From positions 138,585,150 through 138,649,149 of the forward strand of contig NC_045437.1 of the NCBI RefSeq assembly GCF_002776525.5: 64,000 nucleotides of DNA, read 5' to 3'. The notes below the pieces were generated by a model. It saw only the letters and a list, made by a program, of their open reading frames with translations. It searched no databases and had not been told where the DNA came from. Positions within the stretch are counted from its first letter, which is position 1; each line of letters opens with the position of its first letter. Shown here one piece after another: positions 22,130 to 35,360 of this stretch. Source of the stretch: Piliocolobus tephrosceles (taxonomy: Eukaryota > Chordata > Mammalia > Primates > Cercopithecidae). Made by a program: the position numbers and the translations under genes.

Positions 22130-22808
22130 CCATTCCACCGTCATAGGCCAAGCCACCATCATCTCTTGCCTGGACCACTGTGACAGCCTCCAAATGCATC
22201 TTTCTTTCTTTCAGATTTGCTCCCCTTAAACTATTCCATTGAATGGTATTCCTAAAATATAATTATGGCTCCCTTGTTAAATTCCTCATTGGCTTCCCAG
22301 CTATACTTAGAATATTCCAAACTCCCTAGTTTTGCCCTAAAGGCTGAGATGATCTGACCTTGCTTCCTCTGCAGTCACCCATCCCATTACTCTCCCTACC
22401 ACCACCTCTGCTCTTTAGACAACAAATCTTGCTTTTCTCTGGTATTTCAAACACACTAAGCTGGCTCATGCCTCAGAGTCTTTGCATGTGCTATAATACT
22501 CCACTCCCCACCTGGCTGGTTTCTTCTTTTCCTTTGGGACTCAACTTAATGTCATTTCCTCAATAAAGATGTGCCCATCACCACCAAGCTAGTCTTATTT
22601 CCATAACCCTAGTAATTTTATTGAACTGCCCTCATCACAATTTGATGTTATCTTGTGTATTTGTTTACTTGTTTATAGTAGTCAGCACTACTAGAATATA
22701 AGCTCCATGAAAGCTGAGATTTGGCCTGTTCTGTGCCCCAGGGTATTCTCAGCCAGGATTGTGCAAGATACATACAGATAAGAAATATTTGTTGAATGGA
22801 TGGATGAA
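22130..22808 (+). repeat. L2 LINE, long 3' part
   Basis: About 680 bp follows L2 in order: 'caccatcatctcttgcctggaccactgtgacagcctcc', 'ttcctcattggcttcccagctatacttagaatattccaaactcc', 'ctgagatgatctgacc', 'tgcatgtgctataatactccactcccc', 'gtttatagtagtcagcactactagaatataagctccatgaaagctgag' and finally 'gaaatatttgttgaatggatggatg'. It is the longest L2 in the window. Confidence 0.8.
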
Positions 22809-23529
22809 AGCAGAGATGGTATTATTCTAATTTAGATCTGTTTAGGTTTTAAGAGACTAAATATCACTTGTGACAAAATTCCCAAACTTATAGTCAGTAA
22901 TTCTATTCTTCATTGTGTAAAATGAGAAACATCTCACCCATTTTGCTCTATAAAATGGGATTACTATGGTGCACTGTGAAGCGCAATTAGAAGACTGGTG
23001 GTCACAACTGAAACATCCAGAGAGGGGGAAAAAAAAAAAAACCATAACATATATCAGGTATTACAACTTATTGCATGCATGTCCAGGAAGCCCCTGGACC
23101 ATTGCAGTCTTCAACAAACTTTGGCTGAAATATAAACAAAATAGACTTCTAATCTCTAGTTTTTATTAAAAAAAATTGAGGAAAGATGATGAATGTTAAG
23201 GCAATTGCAGTAGAAGATGTATTACCTTCCATTGTTCTCTGTTCAGATCTGGAGCTATTTTAGAAAAAGAGACTTGGTTACAAGGTAAATTTCATTTGTT
23301 TGGGATAAAGAACAATGTGACATTTTTGACAGTGTACTGTAAAATATGCCACATTTTTTAAACAAAGTGCGATATAATAAAAATGAAATATAAGATTTCA
23401 GAGAAAAGCTAAGATTAGAAAAGAGCTCATAGCTCTTTTTAGACTGCACATAACATTTAGGGGGAAAAATCTCCATACCCTCATATGCAAATATAAATTA
23501 AATAATGACAAGGGTAATTAACTAATTAT
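22809..23529. other. Unassigned, AT-rich sequence
   Basis: No recognisable element; includes an A12 run at 23030-23041. Confidence 0.4.
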
Positions 23530-23645
23530 TTTGTGGCTTATTTAACATTTGTCTTGCACTACACTATAAGCTTCATAAAAGCAGGGACTATGTCTGTCTA
23601 TGACTCCAATGCCTAGCAGAGAGAGTTTGTACTCAAATGGAATAG
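23530..23645 (+). repeat. L2 LINE 3' fragment
   Basis: 'tgcactacactataagcttcataaaagcagggactatgtctgtctatgactccaatgcctagcagagagagtttgtactcaaatgg' is the L2 3' end. Confidence 0.75.
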
Positions 23646-24279
23646 TAACGTGTAGTATAAGCCTCTTGGGTTCTTTACAGGAGGAAATAATGCTTGCTAG
23701 AATCATTAAATTTTAAAATCATTGTGAAACTCAGTACAAGAACAACAGAGTTCACCCATGGACAAAAGATCCCTGTGGTGGGATGAGAAGGGGTTGAATG
23801 TCATCCCTCTGTTTAACCCAGCACTTAACAGTAGAGGTAACTAAGTGCCAGACCTGGATAATTCCTAGAAAAATGTGGCCTGGGAACCCCAAGACCAAGG
23901 GTGGAGATTATGGGAAGAAGCCAGGTCACACTTTGCCTGTCAAGGCAGGACGAGTTGATGAAATCCTGGTTCCAAACCTGCCCTTAAATCCAGGTCACCT
24001 TAAATAAGTCACTTGCCCTCCTTGAAACTTCAGTCTCTGTAGCCTCAAAGAAGAGGAAGGTAGATCAGAGATGCAAAACCCCCTCAGAATATTAACAATT
24101 AGTGGTTTTACAATATGCCAGAAACAGGAAAGCTCTGAAACTAAGCCAAACCCTGCCTTAACAGAGCCTCCTAGACCCTTTCTGTAATGCCAGGACCCGG
24201 TAACACCCTTCCCTGGATATGGCCAGCCCAGAGCAGAGACACTGTCTAGGGAAAATAACTACTCACATCCAAGCCTTCT
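23646..24279. other. Unassigned sequence
   Basis: No recognisable element. Confidence 0.4.
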
Positions 24280-24282
24280 GCT

Positions 24283-24492
24283 GCAATGGTTAAAATACAG
24301 AGGCTAGGGTCAGACAACCTAGATTCAAACCCCACAACTGCCATTTACCAACTATGTGACCTTGAGCACAGCTCCAATTTCTTTATCTGCAAGCTGGTGA
24401 TAAATAATGATTATCTTCATGATGATGACATTATGAAGATTTCATGCCTAGCATATAATAAGTTCTCAATAAATGTTTGCTAGCACCATCAT
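24283..24492 (+). repeat. MIR SINE, nearly complete
   Basis: 'aatggttaaaatacagaggctagggtcagacaacctagattcaaaccccacaactgccatttaccaactatgtgaccttgagcac...ataataagttctcaataaatgtttgctagc' covers MIR from its 5' end to its 3' end. Confidence 0.85.
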
Positions 24493-25848
<1,356 letters not shown>

Positions 25849-25849
25849 A

Positions 25850-26006
25850 ACCAGGCATGGTGGTGAGCACCTATAATCCCAGCTTCTCAGGAGGCTGAGG
25901 CTGGAGGATCGCTTGATCACTTGAGCTCAGGAGCTCAAGGCTGCAGTGAGCTGAGATTACACCACTGAATTCCAGCCTAGATGGCAGAGCAAGACTCTGT
26001 AGAAAA
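25850..26006 (+). mobile_element. Free right Alu monomer (FRAM/AluJ-like)
   Basis: 'accaggcatggtggtgagcacctataatcccagcttctcaggaggctgaggctggaggatcgcttgatcacttgagctcaggagctcaaggctgcagtgagctgag...ccagcctagatggcagagcaagactctgt' is a single 7SL-derived right-type monomer, followed by an A-rich tail. Confidence 0.8.
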
Positions 26007-26735
26007 TAAGTAAATAAGTTAAATGAATGATTCTGATGTGTCGATTGTTTGAAAACCAAAGGTTGTTTCTGATTGTTATACAGTTATCACTGAAAATAAT
26101 TGTGTTATCTAATTGAGGGAGGCAATGTTAAATGATCTTCTCCAAATGTCAAATATGCTAAGTACACCACTGTTTGTGTTACACGGTAACATATGAAGGT
26201 TAGAAGAAGCTCTTCTTGCTCACTCCTGATATTTCCTTTTACTTGGAGTAGTCTTCCTTATTATAAAATCTAAACCTTTCCCCAGCCTCTTTTGCCCCAT
26301 CTCAACCCTCCCCTCCCCTGATCTCTGCACTCCTTGCAGAGAGGAGCTTATAGATAAGGATTTGAGGACAGGTGTAGAAAGCTCTACAATTGTTTCTCTT
26401 CCTCACTGAGCCAGGTGACCTACAGAGAACTCACACCCATCGTCTTGGCAGCGAATTGTACAGAAGTAGGTTTTCCCAAGAAGGGGGCTTGTGCTGGCCA
26501 GGATGGAGTAGCAGGTCTTTATTACTCTGTCCATTCAGGCTACATCCTCCAGTGTTAGCTTTCCAGTAATAAAAGTGGCATTTTGGTCTCACTTCTGTTT
26601 ATTTCTTTGTCTTATTTCTTAATGAAGATTTCTGACACAGAACTCAAGCAAAGAGTTGCGATTTATTAGACCCCTCATACCCTAACAATCAGGATGATGA
26701 TAATGACGCTAACAATAACTTTGTTCAAAGCCATC
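26007..26735. other. Unassigned sequence
   Basis: No recognisable element. Confidence 0.4.
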
Positions 26736-26737
26736 AA

Positions 26738-26940
26738 TGTTTTGAATAGTTACTGTGTCAGGCACTGTGATGAATTTAAATGTATGATCTGACTGAATCT
26801 CCCTGATGCATCTATGTGGCAGTTTCCATTGTTGTCTCTACGTTACAGATGAGAAAACTGAGGTTTAATGACTAACAAACATGCCCACCATGACGCAACG
26901 AGCAAATGTTGGCAGAGGACTTGAACTGACTTGATCAATT
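26738..26940 (-). repeat. MIR SINE, antisense
   Basis: 'gaatagttactgtgtcaggcactgtgatgaatttaaatgtatgatctgactgaatc...cgttacagatgagaaaactgaggtttaatgac' is antisense MIR. Confidence 0.75.
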
Positions 26941-27564
26941 CAGAGCCCAAACACTTACTACATTGTTTTGCTTAATGGTGGGAGAAAACTTCTTTATGGA
27001 CCCTACTGGTTAAACTTAGAACTAATGTTCTCAGGATTCCTTGGGCCTGCAGCTATTGAGGATAGGAAAAGGGCTCATGTTCTCTTGCTTCTGTGTTCTG
27101 TTGATTTGCTCTCCCTCACCTCTCCCCAAGTGACAAGTACAGGAGATTTAATTTGGAGATGGTTTCCACGCTGTAAACACGGAGCACAGCATTCTGGTCG
27201 AGCCCAGCTCTGTGGCCCCACCTTTGCTGGTCATCTTGTCTAAAAGTCTTGCCTTCCAACTTGACTTGGCACTTCCCCACACTAGGACTGCCAGCTACAG
27301 TATCTTCAGCCTGAAAGGGGCCAGGGCAGCACATACTGCTACAAGGTGACAAACTCAGCTCACGCCAAGCCTTCTTGGCAGAACCTGCCACCACTTTGTG
27401 GTGGAATTTCAGGAGCACTAGAATATGCCAATCTGCTTCTATCCAAAAAGTACCTTTCCTTCCCCCCATTCAACTGGCTTATCTTGGGGCCTGAATTTCC
27501 ACCATTATAACTGTAACCCTTGGATGTAAGACATCATCCCACATTAAAAAGCAAGATGTTCAAT
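26941..27564. other. Unassigned sequence
   Basis: No recognisable element. Frames of 91 (+) and 117 (-) codons overlap each other and neither shows a domain. Confidence 0.4.
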
Positions 27565-27745
27565 GAAAAGTCACACTCTAAGCCTCAGTTTCTTCCCGCA
27601 CAGGGGGAGTATACACAATACCCACTTCAAAGGGTTGATGTGAGAACTAAAAGAGACCATACATGTAACAAACTTTATGTTTTGTTCCTGGCACAATATA
27701 CATATACAATAGATATTAGCAGTTACCATATCATCATCACTAAAT
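27565..27745 (+). repeat. MIR SINE
   Basis: 'gtcacactctaagcctcagtttcttcccgcacagggggagtatacacaatacccacttcaaagggttgatgtgagaac...ttgttcctggcacaatatac' is the MIR core to 3' end. Confidence 0.75.
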
Positions 27746-28462
27746 TTGGATGTGTTCATTTATATGATTTCCTTTTTCAAGGGTTTAGGTATGGAATGTA
27801 GAACTAATCCCAAGACACAGTCAATCCACCCAGGAGTTGAGAAATTTGAATTCTGACTCTGATTTGACCATTCATTCTCTATGTTCTGGGAATGCCACAG
27901 ATATTCTTTGAGCCTGTTTAATTGTCTTCATTCTCCTCATCACTGTTACATAAATACGTTTTATTTCTACAACCTTTTTTGGTCCACAGAACTGTTTGAT
28001 ATTCCCTATCTTATTTAGGCTTCCCAGTAAACCTAGAGAGGGGCAGACATGGTATTTGAGGCTCCAAGGATGGAAGAGACTTCCCCAAAGATCACAGAGC
28101 TAGCTAAGAGCAGAACCAATACAACTTCCAGAAGGCGTCACCCAGCCTCCAGCCCAAGAGTAGTTTGCCAGCATGAAAGTTTGGGAATTTCAGAGCTGGA
28201 AGAGCTTTCGAGGTAGTCTAGTTCAGTGATGGTGACTACCTAGCCCACAAGTGCCTATTCTCCATTCCAAACCTATGGCAGTTATCACTAATTGAACATG
28301 AAAATAATTCCATCAATATTTCTCAGCACAGTGATCCAAGAATTTACCACTGAATCAAAGTTGCACATGGAACAAACTCATTATTCTTTTCCCATCCAGA
28401 CCAGAGGTTGGCAACCTACAGTGCAGACATATATTGCCAGCCTATGAGTTTCTATCATCTCT
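27746..28462. other. Unassigned sequence, with MIR-like scraps
   Basis: 28010-28130 ('ttcccagtaaacctagagaggggcagac...agatcacagagctagctaagagcagaac') and 28185-28240 are MIR-like, but too short and diverged to delimit. Confidence 0.35.
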
Positions 28463-28464
28463 TA

Positions 28465-28628
28465 GTTTGTGCTTCTCAAGCTTTAACATGCCCACAAATC
28501 ACATCTGCATCTTGTTAAAATGCAGAGTCACATTCAGTAGGTCCAGGTTGTAGACCAAGATGCTGCATTTCTACCAAGTTCCCAGGTGCCACATCTGCTG
28601 CAGGTTCAAAGACCACATTTTGAGTGGC
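28465..28628 (-). mobile_element. MER5A, hAT-Charlie DNA transposon
   Basis: 'gcttctcaagctttaacatgcccacaaatcacatctgcatcttgttaaaatgcagagtcacattcagtaggtccagg...gctgcatttctaccaagttcccaggtg...gaccacattttgag' follows MER5A from end to end, including both inverted terminal regions. Confidence 0.8.
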
Positions 28629-28875
28629 AAATTTCTAGTGGATGTGGTGGAGATGTTCCACCTCTCTGTGTACACAAGCCTCAAACTGATACTCTTTAGG
28701 AATGTCGATCCTGTCCCAAAGCTGTCCCTTGAGCACACATGTGTTGGAAAGGAGAACAGGAAAGGACATGCAGTGTAACAGTCTTCTCCCTTTCCTATAC
28801 CCCTCTGCACATACCTGCGCGCATGAACTCATACACACATTCAGAGACTCTTTTCAGGCTTTTAGGGTTATTTGT
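28629..28875. other. Unassigned sequence
   Basis: No recognisable element. Confidence 0.4.
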
Positions 28876-28992
28876 ATGGTTTGGCAGATAGCACACTAAC
28901 CTGGGAATTAAGAAACCTGACTTGTAGCCTTGCCTCTTCAACTTTCTGTGTGATCTTGGCCAAGACACTCCAGTTTGTCTACTTCTTCCTGA
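28876..28992 (+). repeat. MIR SINE, 5' half
   Basis: 'tttggcagatagcacactaacctgggaattaagaaacctgacttgtagccttgcctcttcaactttctgtgtgatcttggccaagacactcc' follows the MIR 5' half. Confidence 0.65.
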
Positions 28993-29539
28993 AAGGGTCC
29001 TACCCAGAAGCAAGTGTAGTCTAAAAGCTTCTCACAAAAGCTAGCTTGCCACCTTGCTCCAAGATCCACTTTCTTCCTTGAAAGGTTAGGGGAATACAAA
29101 TCTAGAAGGCATAGAGGTATGACTTGGGTACTTAGCCAGTTTCCCACCAGGTTTGTGCTGGGAAGTGATGAATGAGCAGTAAGAGTCAGAGTGTCTGTGC
29201 TTAAAGGACCACAGCACCCAGCCAGTCCAACCTCTTCATTGATTATCATGTTCCTCCTTGTTTATTCATCTTGTTTAAAACAAAGGACCACAAACACCTT
29301 TGCCCTAGAGCCTCAAGCAAGGTTTAGCAATTAAAATATACTCAGAAATTCCAACAAATCTTACAAACCATAGCAATGTTTTAGTGACCCTGAAGTAAAT
29401 CCTGATTTGAAAAAAGAAAACAATAAGGTTTATTTTCCCTGTCAACTTAAATGTATCTTCACCCCAGTGGCACTGTGCTTACTGTGAGAGGAGATGCAAT
29501 GACGCTGATTCCATGAGCTAGAACAGCCAAAGCCGGCTG
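28993..29539. other. Unassigned sequence
   Basis: No recognisable element. Confidence 0.4.
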
Positions 29540-29805
29540 GAAGTCAGGAGATCCGGGCTCCAGTCCAGCTCTGGCAGCATCAGACAAGTCACTTTCTGAG
29601 GCTGATTCTCAGTTTTTTCATCCATCAAATGGAGATAATAATAGCAAACATGTATTGAGTACTTAATATATGGCAGGCACTACTGTTTATATTGTTATTT
29701 AATCTTCACAAATGCCCTAATTTATTTGTACCATTTTACCTAATTTACAGATGAGAAAACCACAACTTGGGGAGGTTTAATACCATGGCAAAGCCCCATA
29801 ATAAA
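29540..29805. repeat. Two MIR pieces, plus then minus orientation
   Basis: 29540-29645 is MIR in plus sense ('gaagtcaggagatccgggctccagtccagctctggcagc...tttcatccatcaaatggagataataatag'). 29646-29805 is MIR in minus sense ('tattgagtacttaatatatggcaggcactac...acctaatttacagatgagaaaacc'). They abut in opposite orientations. Confidence 0.7.
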
Positions 29806-29814
29806 TTGGTCATC

Positions 29815-29946
29815 TTTTTCTTTTTTTGAGATGGGGATCTCACTATGCTGTCCAGGCTGGTCTCAAAGTCCTAGGTTCAAGCAATCCTCCCACCTCAGCC
29901 TCTTGAGTAGCTGGGATTGCAGGCATGTGCCACCATGCCTGGCTGT
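29815..29946 (-). mobile_element. 7SL-derived Alu monomer (FLAM-like), antisense
   Basis: 'ctttttttgagatggggatctcactatgctgtccaggctggtctcaaagtcctaggttcaagcaatcctcccacctcagcctcttgagtagctgggattgcaggcatgtgccaccatgcctggct' is one antisense monomer of about 130 bp with a T-rich tail. Confidence 0.8.
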
Positions 29947-31145
29947 CAAGTTGGTCTTCTCAACTCCAAACTTTTGCTCAAATTCCCTGCATTAAACCAC
30001 CTTTTCTTATTCTGTAGCATTCACAGAATTTCTGTATGATTCAAGTAATAAGGTAGATGTGAAAATCACTTCATATTCCTAAGTGCTGTATACATATTGC
30101 TGTGGTTGTTATGGTAAAGCAATGAATGCCAAGCAGATAAATCTCACACACAAGAGTAGGGGGGTTAAACAAGGAGGAATTGGGGTTCTTCTCAGGGAGC
30201 CTTAGACATAAACATCTCTTGATTCCACTTCTCTGTAATGTCATGGCCCTAACTAATCCCTCACTGCCCTCTCCCTGCCCCAACACTCCACCACCACTTA
30301 TACACATATACACAGCCTCCATTACCTGCTGCCTACCTTCTGCCCTGGATATCCCCAGCTAAAGTCCACAGCAATCTCTGGCTCACCCAGAACCATGCAG
30401 GTCACACTGAAGTTTTCTCCTAGTTGGACTGATGTTGCTGAAGCTTGGATGATGGGTTTGGGAGAGCAAGATAGGTCTGCCATGGATTAGAGGGTAGAGA
30501 AGTTAGAGACAAACATGTTGACTTGATTGTTAGAATTGTTGAATTGATGGCAAGTAGAGGGATGGAGAGATGGATGAATAGTAATACCCATCTCTTTTTA
30601 TAGAGACCCTGCCAAACAGGATATACTTCCACATGTCTAATTAACCCCATCACTTTAGAAATTACCTGGGGTCACTCAGAGCTGACCTCACTCCACAATT
30701 TTACCTTTGGTTTTCATCCTTCTTCACATAGGTGAGTAATAAGAGGTAGAAGGGAGGAAAAGTTGAAGTTTCCTTCTTTGCAAAGTGATCTGCCTTTTAA
30801 TCCAATTCTCCTGTCTCTCATTCTCTCATTATAGTTATGGATTTGGGCAGTTTCTTGCCATGGTTACACAATCTTCTGATTAAATTCTGCCAGCCAGCCA
30901 ACTCCAGTTTCAGAAAGTAAATGAATAAACAAACTGCTGCACTAAACCAAAGGAGAAGACACACCTTGGGTACAAGGAGAGTTCCCTGAAGGCCAAATCA
31001 ATTGAAACCACATTAAAAGGAGTATAGAGGCCTAAATATAGGAGGAGAAAGGGATCGCCTTATTCTAGTTGAACTGCATTTGAGAAACAAAAACTAATAG
31101 AAGTAGAATGTGGCTAGAACTTGGAAGTAGAGCAGATGATTAGGT
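29947..31145. other. Unassigned sequence
   Basis: About 1.2 kb with no recognised element or gene. Confidence 0.4.
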
Positions 31146-31230
31146 GTAAGACACTGGATAAGCCCCTTTGCTCCTGTAAGGCTCAGTTTCTTTAGCTGTC
31201 ACATGGCAGAATCATATTCACTAGCAATTG
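31146..31230 (+). repeat. MIR SINE fragment
   Basis: 'gtaagacactggataagcccctttgctcctgtaaggctcagtttctttagctgtcacatggcagaatcat' is a MIR core. Confidence 0.6.
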
Positions 31231-31459
31231 TAAAGCACTGACTGTGCACCAGGTACTATGCCAAGCACTATAACAGTTAACATGTCACACACAGATTATT
31301 TGAAAGAACTGAAGTTGTTTAGCCCAAGGAAAAGCAGACTGGGAAGGAAAAGTAAGATGAATTTAAATATGTACTATAATGTGAAAGAAATACTAAGTTT
31401 ATTTTGTGTTCCTTTAGGCTTTAGAGTTGAAAGAGTATGAAATTACATCAGATCTCAGG

Positions 31460-31665
31460 GTGAGTACTGGATCTGCCAGCGCCTCACTTTTTGACATGAG
31501 AACATTTATTAACCCTCCTCAGCCTCGGTTTTCTGGCCTGCAAAATAGAGAAAATGCCACCTACCTCATACATTACAGGTAGGGCTCAATTAATGTAAGT
31601 AAATGGTATTAAGTGCATATCACACACTGAGAGTTCAATAAATGTTTATTTCTTCTTTATCCACA
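31460..31665 (+). repeat. MIR SINE
   Basis: 'gtactggatctgccagcgcctcac...cctcagcctcggttttctggcctgcaaaatag...acctacctcatacattacaggtagggctcaattaatg...gagttcaataaatgtttattt' is a MIR with its 3' end. Confidence 0.75.
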
Positions 31666-32459
31666 GAGCATTAGAAATAATGGACAATTGCTCCAAACCA
31701 TGACCTCAACCAAAGAGAGATCTGGATAGCTCAAGGATTTTGTACCATTTACTTGAATGCAACCCTCACCCTGGCTATAATTATTGTATATTCACATGCA
31801 TCTATGCCAAGTTAAATTTGGGACCCACTCCAAACTTAATAATTAGGATTCTCAAACACAGGAGGGTGGGGGAAAATCCACTCCTTCTATCAAAATAAAT
31901 GATAGAGCTTTCTTGTCCCTTATAATCCTATTAGCTGCTATACTAGAAGTAGACTGCTTTATAAGGTAAGTTCTGTCAGGGGAAGGAACACATTCATCTT
32001 TTGTACCTCAGGAAAACCAGCAACGCGCACAGTGCATATGCATTGTGAGTGCTCTGTAGATAGGACCCTGATTAACAATGCCACTTATCTGTCACTGTAC
32101 TTTTTACTTGGGTATCCTTTCTCCCCATTCCTCCACCTTTACTCCTAAGAACAAACTTCAGAGCAGAGGATGACATACTCATCTAATTTCCTTTATTTTA
32201 GACGTGTTAATATTACCAAATTTATATCAGCAGCCCAGACCTCACCCATGAGCTCTAGATTGGCATATCCAACTTTTTGCCTAGTCTAGGTGTTTAATCC
32301 AAAATAAATAAATACTTCAAAGGACCCCAAATATGCCCCCCAAAGAAATCTTAAGTCTACCTTCAAACAAATGAATAATAAATAAAAGCCAGCCCATCCC
32401 TCAGTTTTCCTCATCTTAGATAATGGTACAATCATCTGTCTAATTGTTTAGATTAAAAA
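31666..32459. other. Unassigned sequence
   Basis: No gene or repeat that I can name. Confidence 0.4.
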
Positions 32460-32537
32460 ATCTAAAATTCATTCTTGATTCCTCATTATGAGTCTACATT
32501 TAATCCATCAGCCAGTCTTGTCAGCTCTGTCAAAATA
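32460..32537 (+). repeat. L2-like repeat, left part (outermost layer of the nest)
   Basis: 'atctaaaattcattcttgattcctcattatgagtctacatttaatccatcagccagtcttgtcagctctgtcaaaat' belongs to the same old repeat that resumes at 49374 ('attccaaacctacctatttctcagcagcttcc'). It is split here by the MER2 element. Confidence 0.45.
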
Positions 32538-32636
32538 GAGCCTTTCCTCAGTATCCACAGGGGATTGGTTCTAGGACCTCCCTCAGATACAAAATCCAAT
32601 CCACAGATGCTCAAGTCCTTGACACAAAATGGCAGA
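32538..32636 (-). mobile_element. Tigger/MER2-family DNA transposon, left part
   Basis: 'cctcagtatccacaggggattggttctaggacctccctcagatacaaaatccaatccacagatgctcaagtccttgacacaaaatgg' is one end of a pogo-like MER2. The matching other end is at 49128-49371. TA (32536-32537 and 49372-49373) is the target duplication, 16.8 kb apart. The transposon has been split by everything in between. Confidence 0.85.
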
Positions 32637-32638
32637 GA

Positions 32639-32910
32639 GGTCGGGTAAGGTGGCTCAAGCCTGTAACCCTAGCACTTCGGGAGGCTGAGGCGGGCAGATG
32701 ACTTGAGCTCAGGAGTTTAGGACCAGCCTGGTCAGCATGGCAAAACCAAGCCAAGCATTACCGTGCACTCCTCTAGTCCCAGCTACTCAAGAGGCTGAAG
32801 TTGGAGGATCACTTGATCCTGAAAGGTCAAGGCTGTAGTGAGCTGTGATTATGCCACTGCACTCCAGCCTGGGTGACACAGCAAGACATTGTTTCAAAAT
32901 ATTAAAATAA
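32639..32910 (+). mobile_element. Diverged AluJ-like element
   Basis: 'ggtcgggtaaggtggctcaagcctgtaaccctagcacttcgggaggctgaggcgggcagatgacttgagctcaggag...ggctgtagtgagctgtgattatgccactgcactccagcctgggtgac' is a complete dimer, much diverged, with a small rearrangement in the middle. It lies between the left copy of a direct repeat (AAAATGGCAGA, 32626-32636) and an inverted L1 piece. Confidence 0.8.
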
Positions 32911-33239
32911 AATATTTTGAGATACATCCCATCAATACCTAGTTTACTGAGAGTTTTTAGCATGAAGGACTGCTGAATTTTGTCGAAGGCCTTTTCTGCA
33001 TCTATTGAGATAAACATGTGGTTTTTGTCTTTGGTTCTGTTTATATGATGATGGATTACGTTTATTGATTTGCATATGTTGAACCAGCCTTGCATCCCAG
33101 GGATGAAGCCAACTTGATCGTGGTGGATAAACTTTTTGATGTGCTGCTGGATTTGGTTTGCCAGTATTTTATTGAGGATTTTTGCATCAATGTTCATCAG
33201 GAATATTTGCCTAAAATTCTCTTTTTTTGTTGTGTCTCT
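32911..33239 (-). mobile_element. Twin-primed L1 no. 1, inverted 5' piece
   Basis: Antisense L1 ORF2 reverse-transcriptase-region sequence. It is joined at 33239/33240 ('gtgtctct|taaaaagtcagg') to sense L1 3' sequence. A 5' inversion with deletion is the known signature of twin priming during L1 integration. Confidence 0.85.
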
Positions 33240-33920
33240 TAAAAAGTCAGGAAACAACAGGTACTGGAGAGGATGTGGAGAAATAGGAACACTTTTACAC
33301 TGTTGGTGGGACTGTAAACTAGTTCAACTATTGTGGAAGACAGTGTGGCGATTCCTCAAGGATCTAGAACTAGAAATATCATTTGACCCAGTGATCCCAT
33401 TACTGGGTATATACCCAAAGGATTATAAATTATGCTGCTATAACAATACATGCACACGTATGTTTATTGCAGCACTATTCACAATAGCAAAGACTTGGAA
33501 CGAACCCAAATGTCCATCAGTGATAGACTGGATTAAGAAAATGTGGCACATATACACTATGGAATACTATGCAGCCATAAAAAACGATGAGTTCATGTCC
33601 TTTGTAGGGACATGGATGAAGCTGGAAACCATCATTCTCAGCAAACTATCACAAAGACAGAAAACCAAACACAGCATGTTCTCATGCATAGGTGGGAATT
33701 GAACAGTGAGAGCATTTGGACACAGGGTGGGGAATGTCACACACCGGGGCCTATTGTAGGTTGGGGGGGCAGGGAGGGATAGCATTAGGAGATATACCTA
33801 ATGTAAATGACTAGTTAACGGGTGCAGCACACCAACATGGCACAGGTATACATATGTAGCAAACCTGCACATTGGGCACATGTACCCTAGAACTTAAAGT
33901 ATAATTTAAAAATAAAAATA
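33240..33920 (+). mobile_element. Twin-primed L1 no. 1, sense 3' piece with tail
   Basis: Sense L1 from near the end of ORF2 through the 3'UTR ('tgggcacatgtaccctagaacttaaagtataattt') to an (AATAAA)-rich tail. A 188-codon frame across the junction (33136-33702) is the ORF2 C-terminal region fused to inverted sequence. AAAATGGCAGA follows directly at 33921-33931, matching 32626-32636. Confidence 0.85.
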
Positions 33921-35319
33921 AAAATGGCAGACAAAAGGCAGGACTAACTTGAAACTCCCACTCGGACAGACAGAGCGGTGTGTGTAGACTCACATTGTAA
34001 ACTTTTCTCCAAGAACTACTGTGGGAATATACCAGGAAAGCTGAGAGAATCCACAGATCCTCTGAAGGAAGGGGCTTGCCACTGCAAGCTCTGTGAGACA
34101 GCCAAAAACCTGTGAGTGCCCAGAGTGTGAGAGGAGAAATGTCTGCCCCCGAACACACTTACTCAATGGGAAACCTGAAGGTCCAGATGACAGGAGAAGC
34201 ATTTGACCTTATGTGGAGGTGAGATGAATTTAGAGAACTGAGCAAAATATAGGGGTAGAGGAAGCAGCAGGAAGAGCCCTGTGGGCACTATCAGTCCCCA
34301 GAAAAGCCATTCCTGACTTGTCTCTCACAGTTCCTTGGGGAGGGCTGCCAGTGGAATTGGGGAAAGACCACAGGGCGAAGAAAACTTCCAGCTGGACTTT
34401 GCAGCAATTTTAACCAAATGCAAAGGCTCCCTAGACAGAATCCAGGGGAGGAGGCAAACCAGGAGTGTAGATACCAGCACAGAAGCTACCACAAGCAGGG
34501 AGGCGTAAAATCTGAAAGCCCTGCTTGCATTCTCTGCAGGGAGGCTTGTAGTCGGGGCAAGTTGTCAGCCCTGCTCACTGGCTGCCTGGAAATAAACTCA
34601 GTGCTGTTGTTGGGGTGGGACTCAGTGATGTTGGGGGTGGGGGTTGTTGTGGCGCACAGTGGGAGTGAGACTAGCCTTTTAGGCTGCATGGGAGCTGGGT
34701 GAGGCCTGTCACTGCCGGCTTTCCCCTACTTCCCTGGTGACCTGTGTGATGCAGCCATAATCCCCCTGGGGATGTAACTCCATCAGCCTGAGAACTACCT
34801 CCCAATCCACAACAGCAGCCACAGCAAGTGCCACCCAAGGAAAGTCTGAGCTCAGACATGCCTAACCCTGCCTCTACCTGATGGTCTTTCTCTACCTGCC
34901 CTGAGTAGCCAAAGACAAAGGACATAATCTCTTGTGAGCTCTATGGTCCCACCCACCACCTAAGAAACCAAAGTACTTATCCAGGCAAAAGCATCAGATA
35001 ACCTACAAAGGAAAATCTATCAAATTAACAGCAGATTTCTCAGCAGAAACTCTACAAGTAGAAGGAATTGAGGTCCAATATTTAGTCTCCTTAAACAAAA
35101 CAATTGTCAGCCAAGAATTTTGTATCCAGCAAAATTAAGCTTCATAAACAAAGGAAAGATTCAGTCCTTTTCAGACAAACAAATGCTGAGAGAATTCACC
35201 AACTACTACACCAGCACTACAGGCACTGCTAAAAGGAACACTAAATCTTGAAACAAATCCTTGAAATACACCAAAATAAAACCTCCTTAAAGCATAAATC
35301 TTACAGGACCTATGAAACA

Positions 35320-35360
<41 letters not shown>

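Noticed and set aside
29540..29805. Head-to-head MIRs as another templated inversion
   Set aside because: The two parts correspond to largely different stretches of the MIR consensus and do not pair with each other, so two ordinary insertions suffice.
33136..33702. 188-codon plus-strand frame that might be taken for a fusion gene
   Set aside because: It crosses the twin-priming junction: its start is antisense L1 and its remainder is the sense ORF2 C-terminus.
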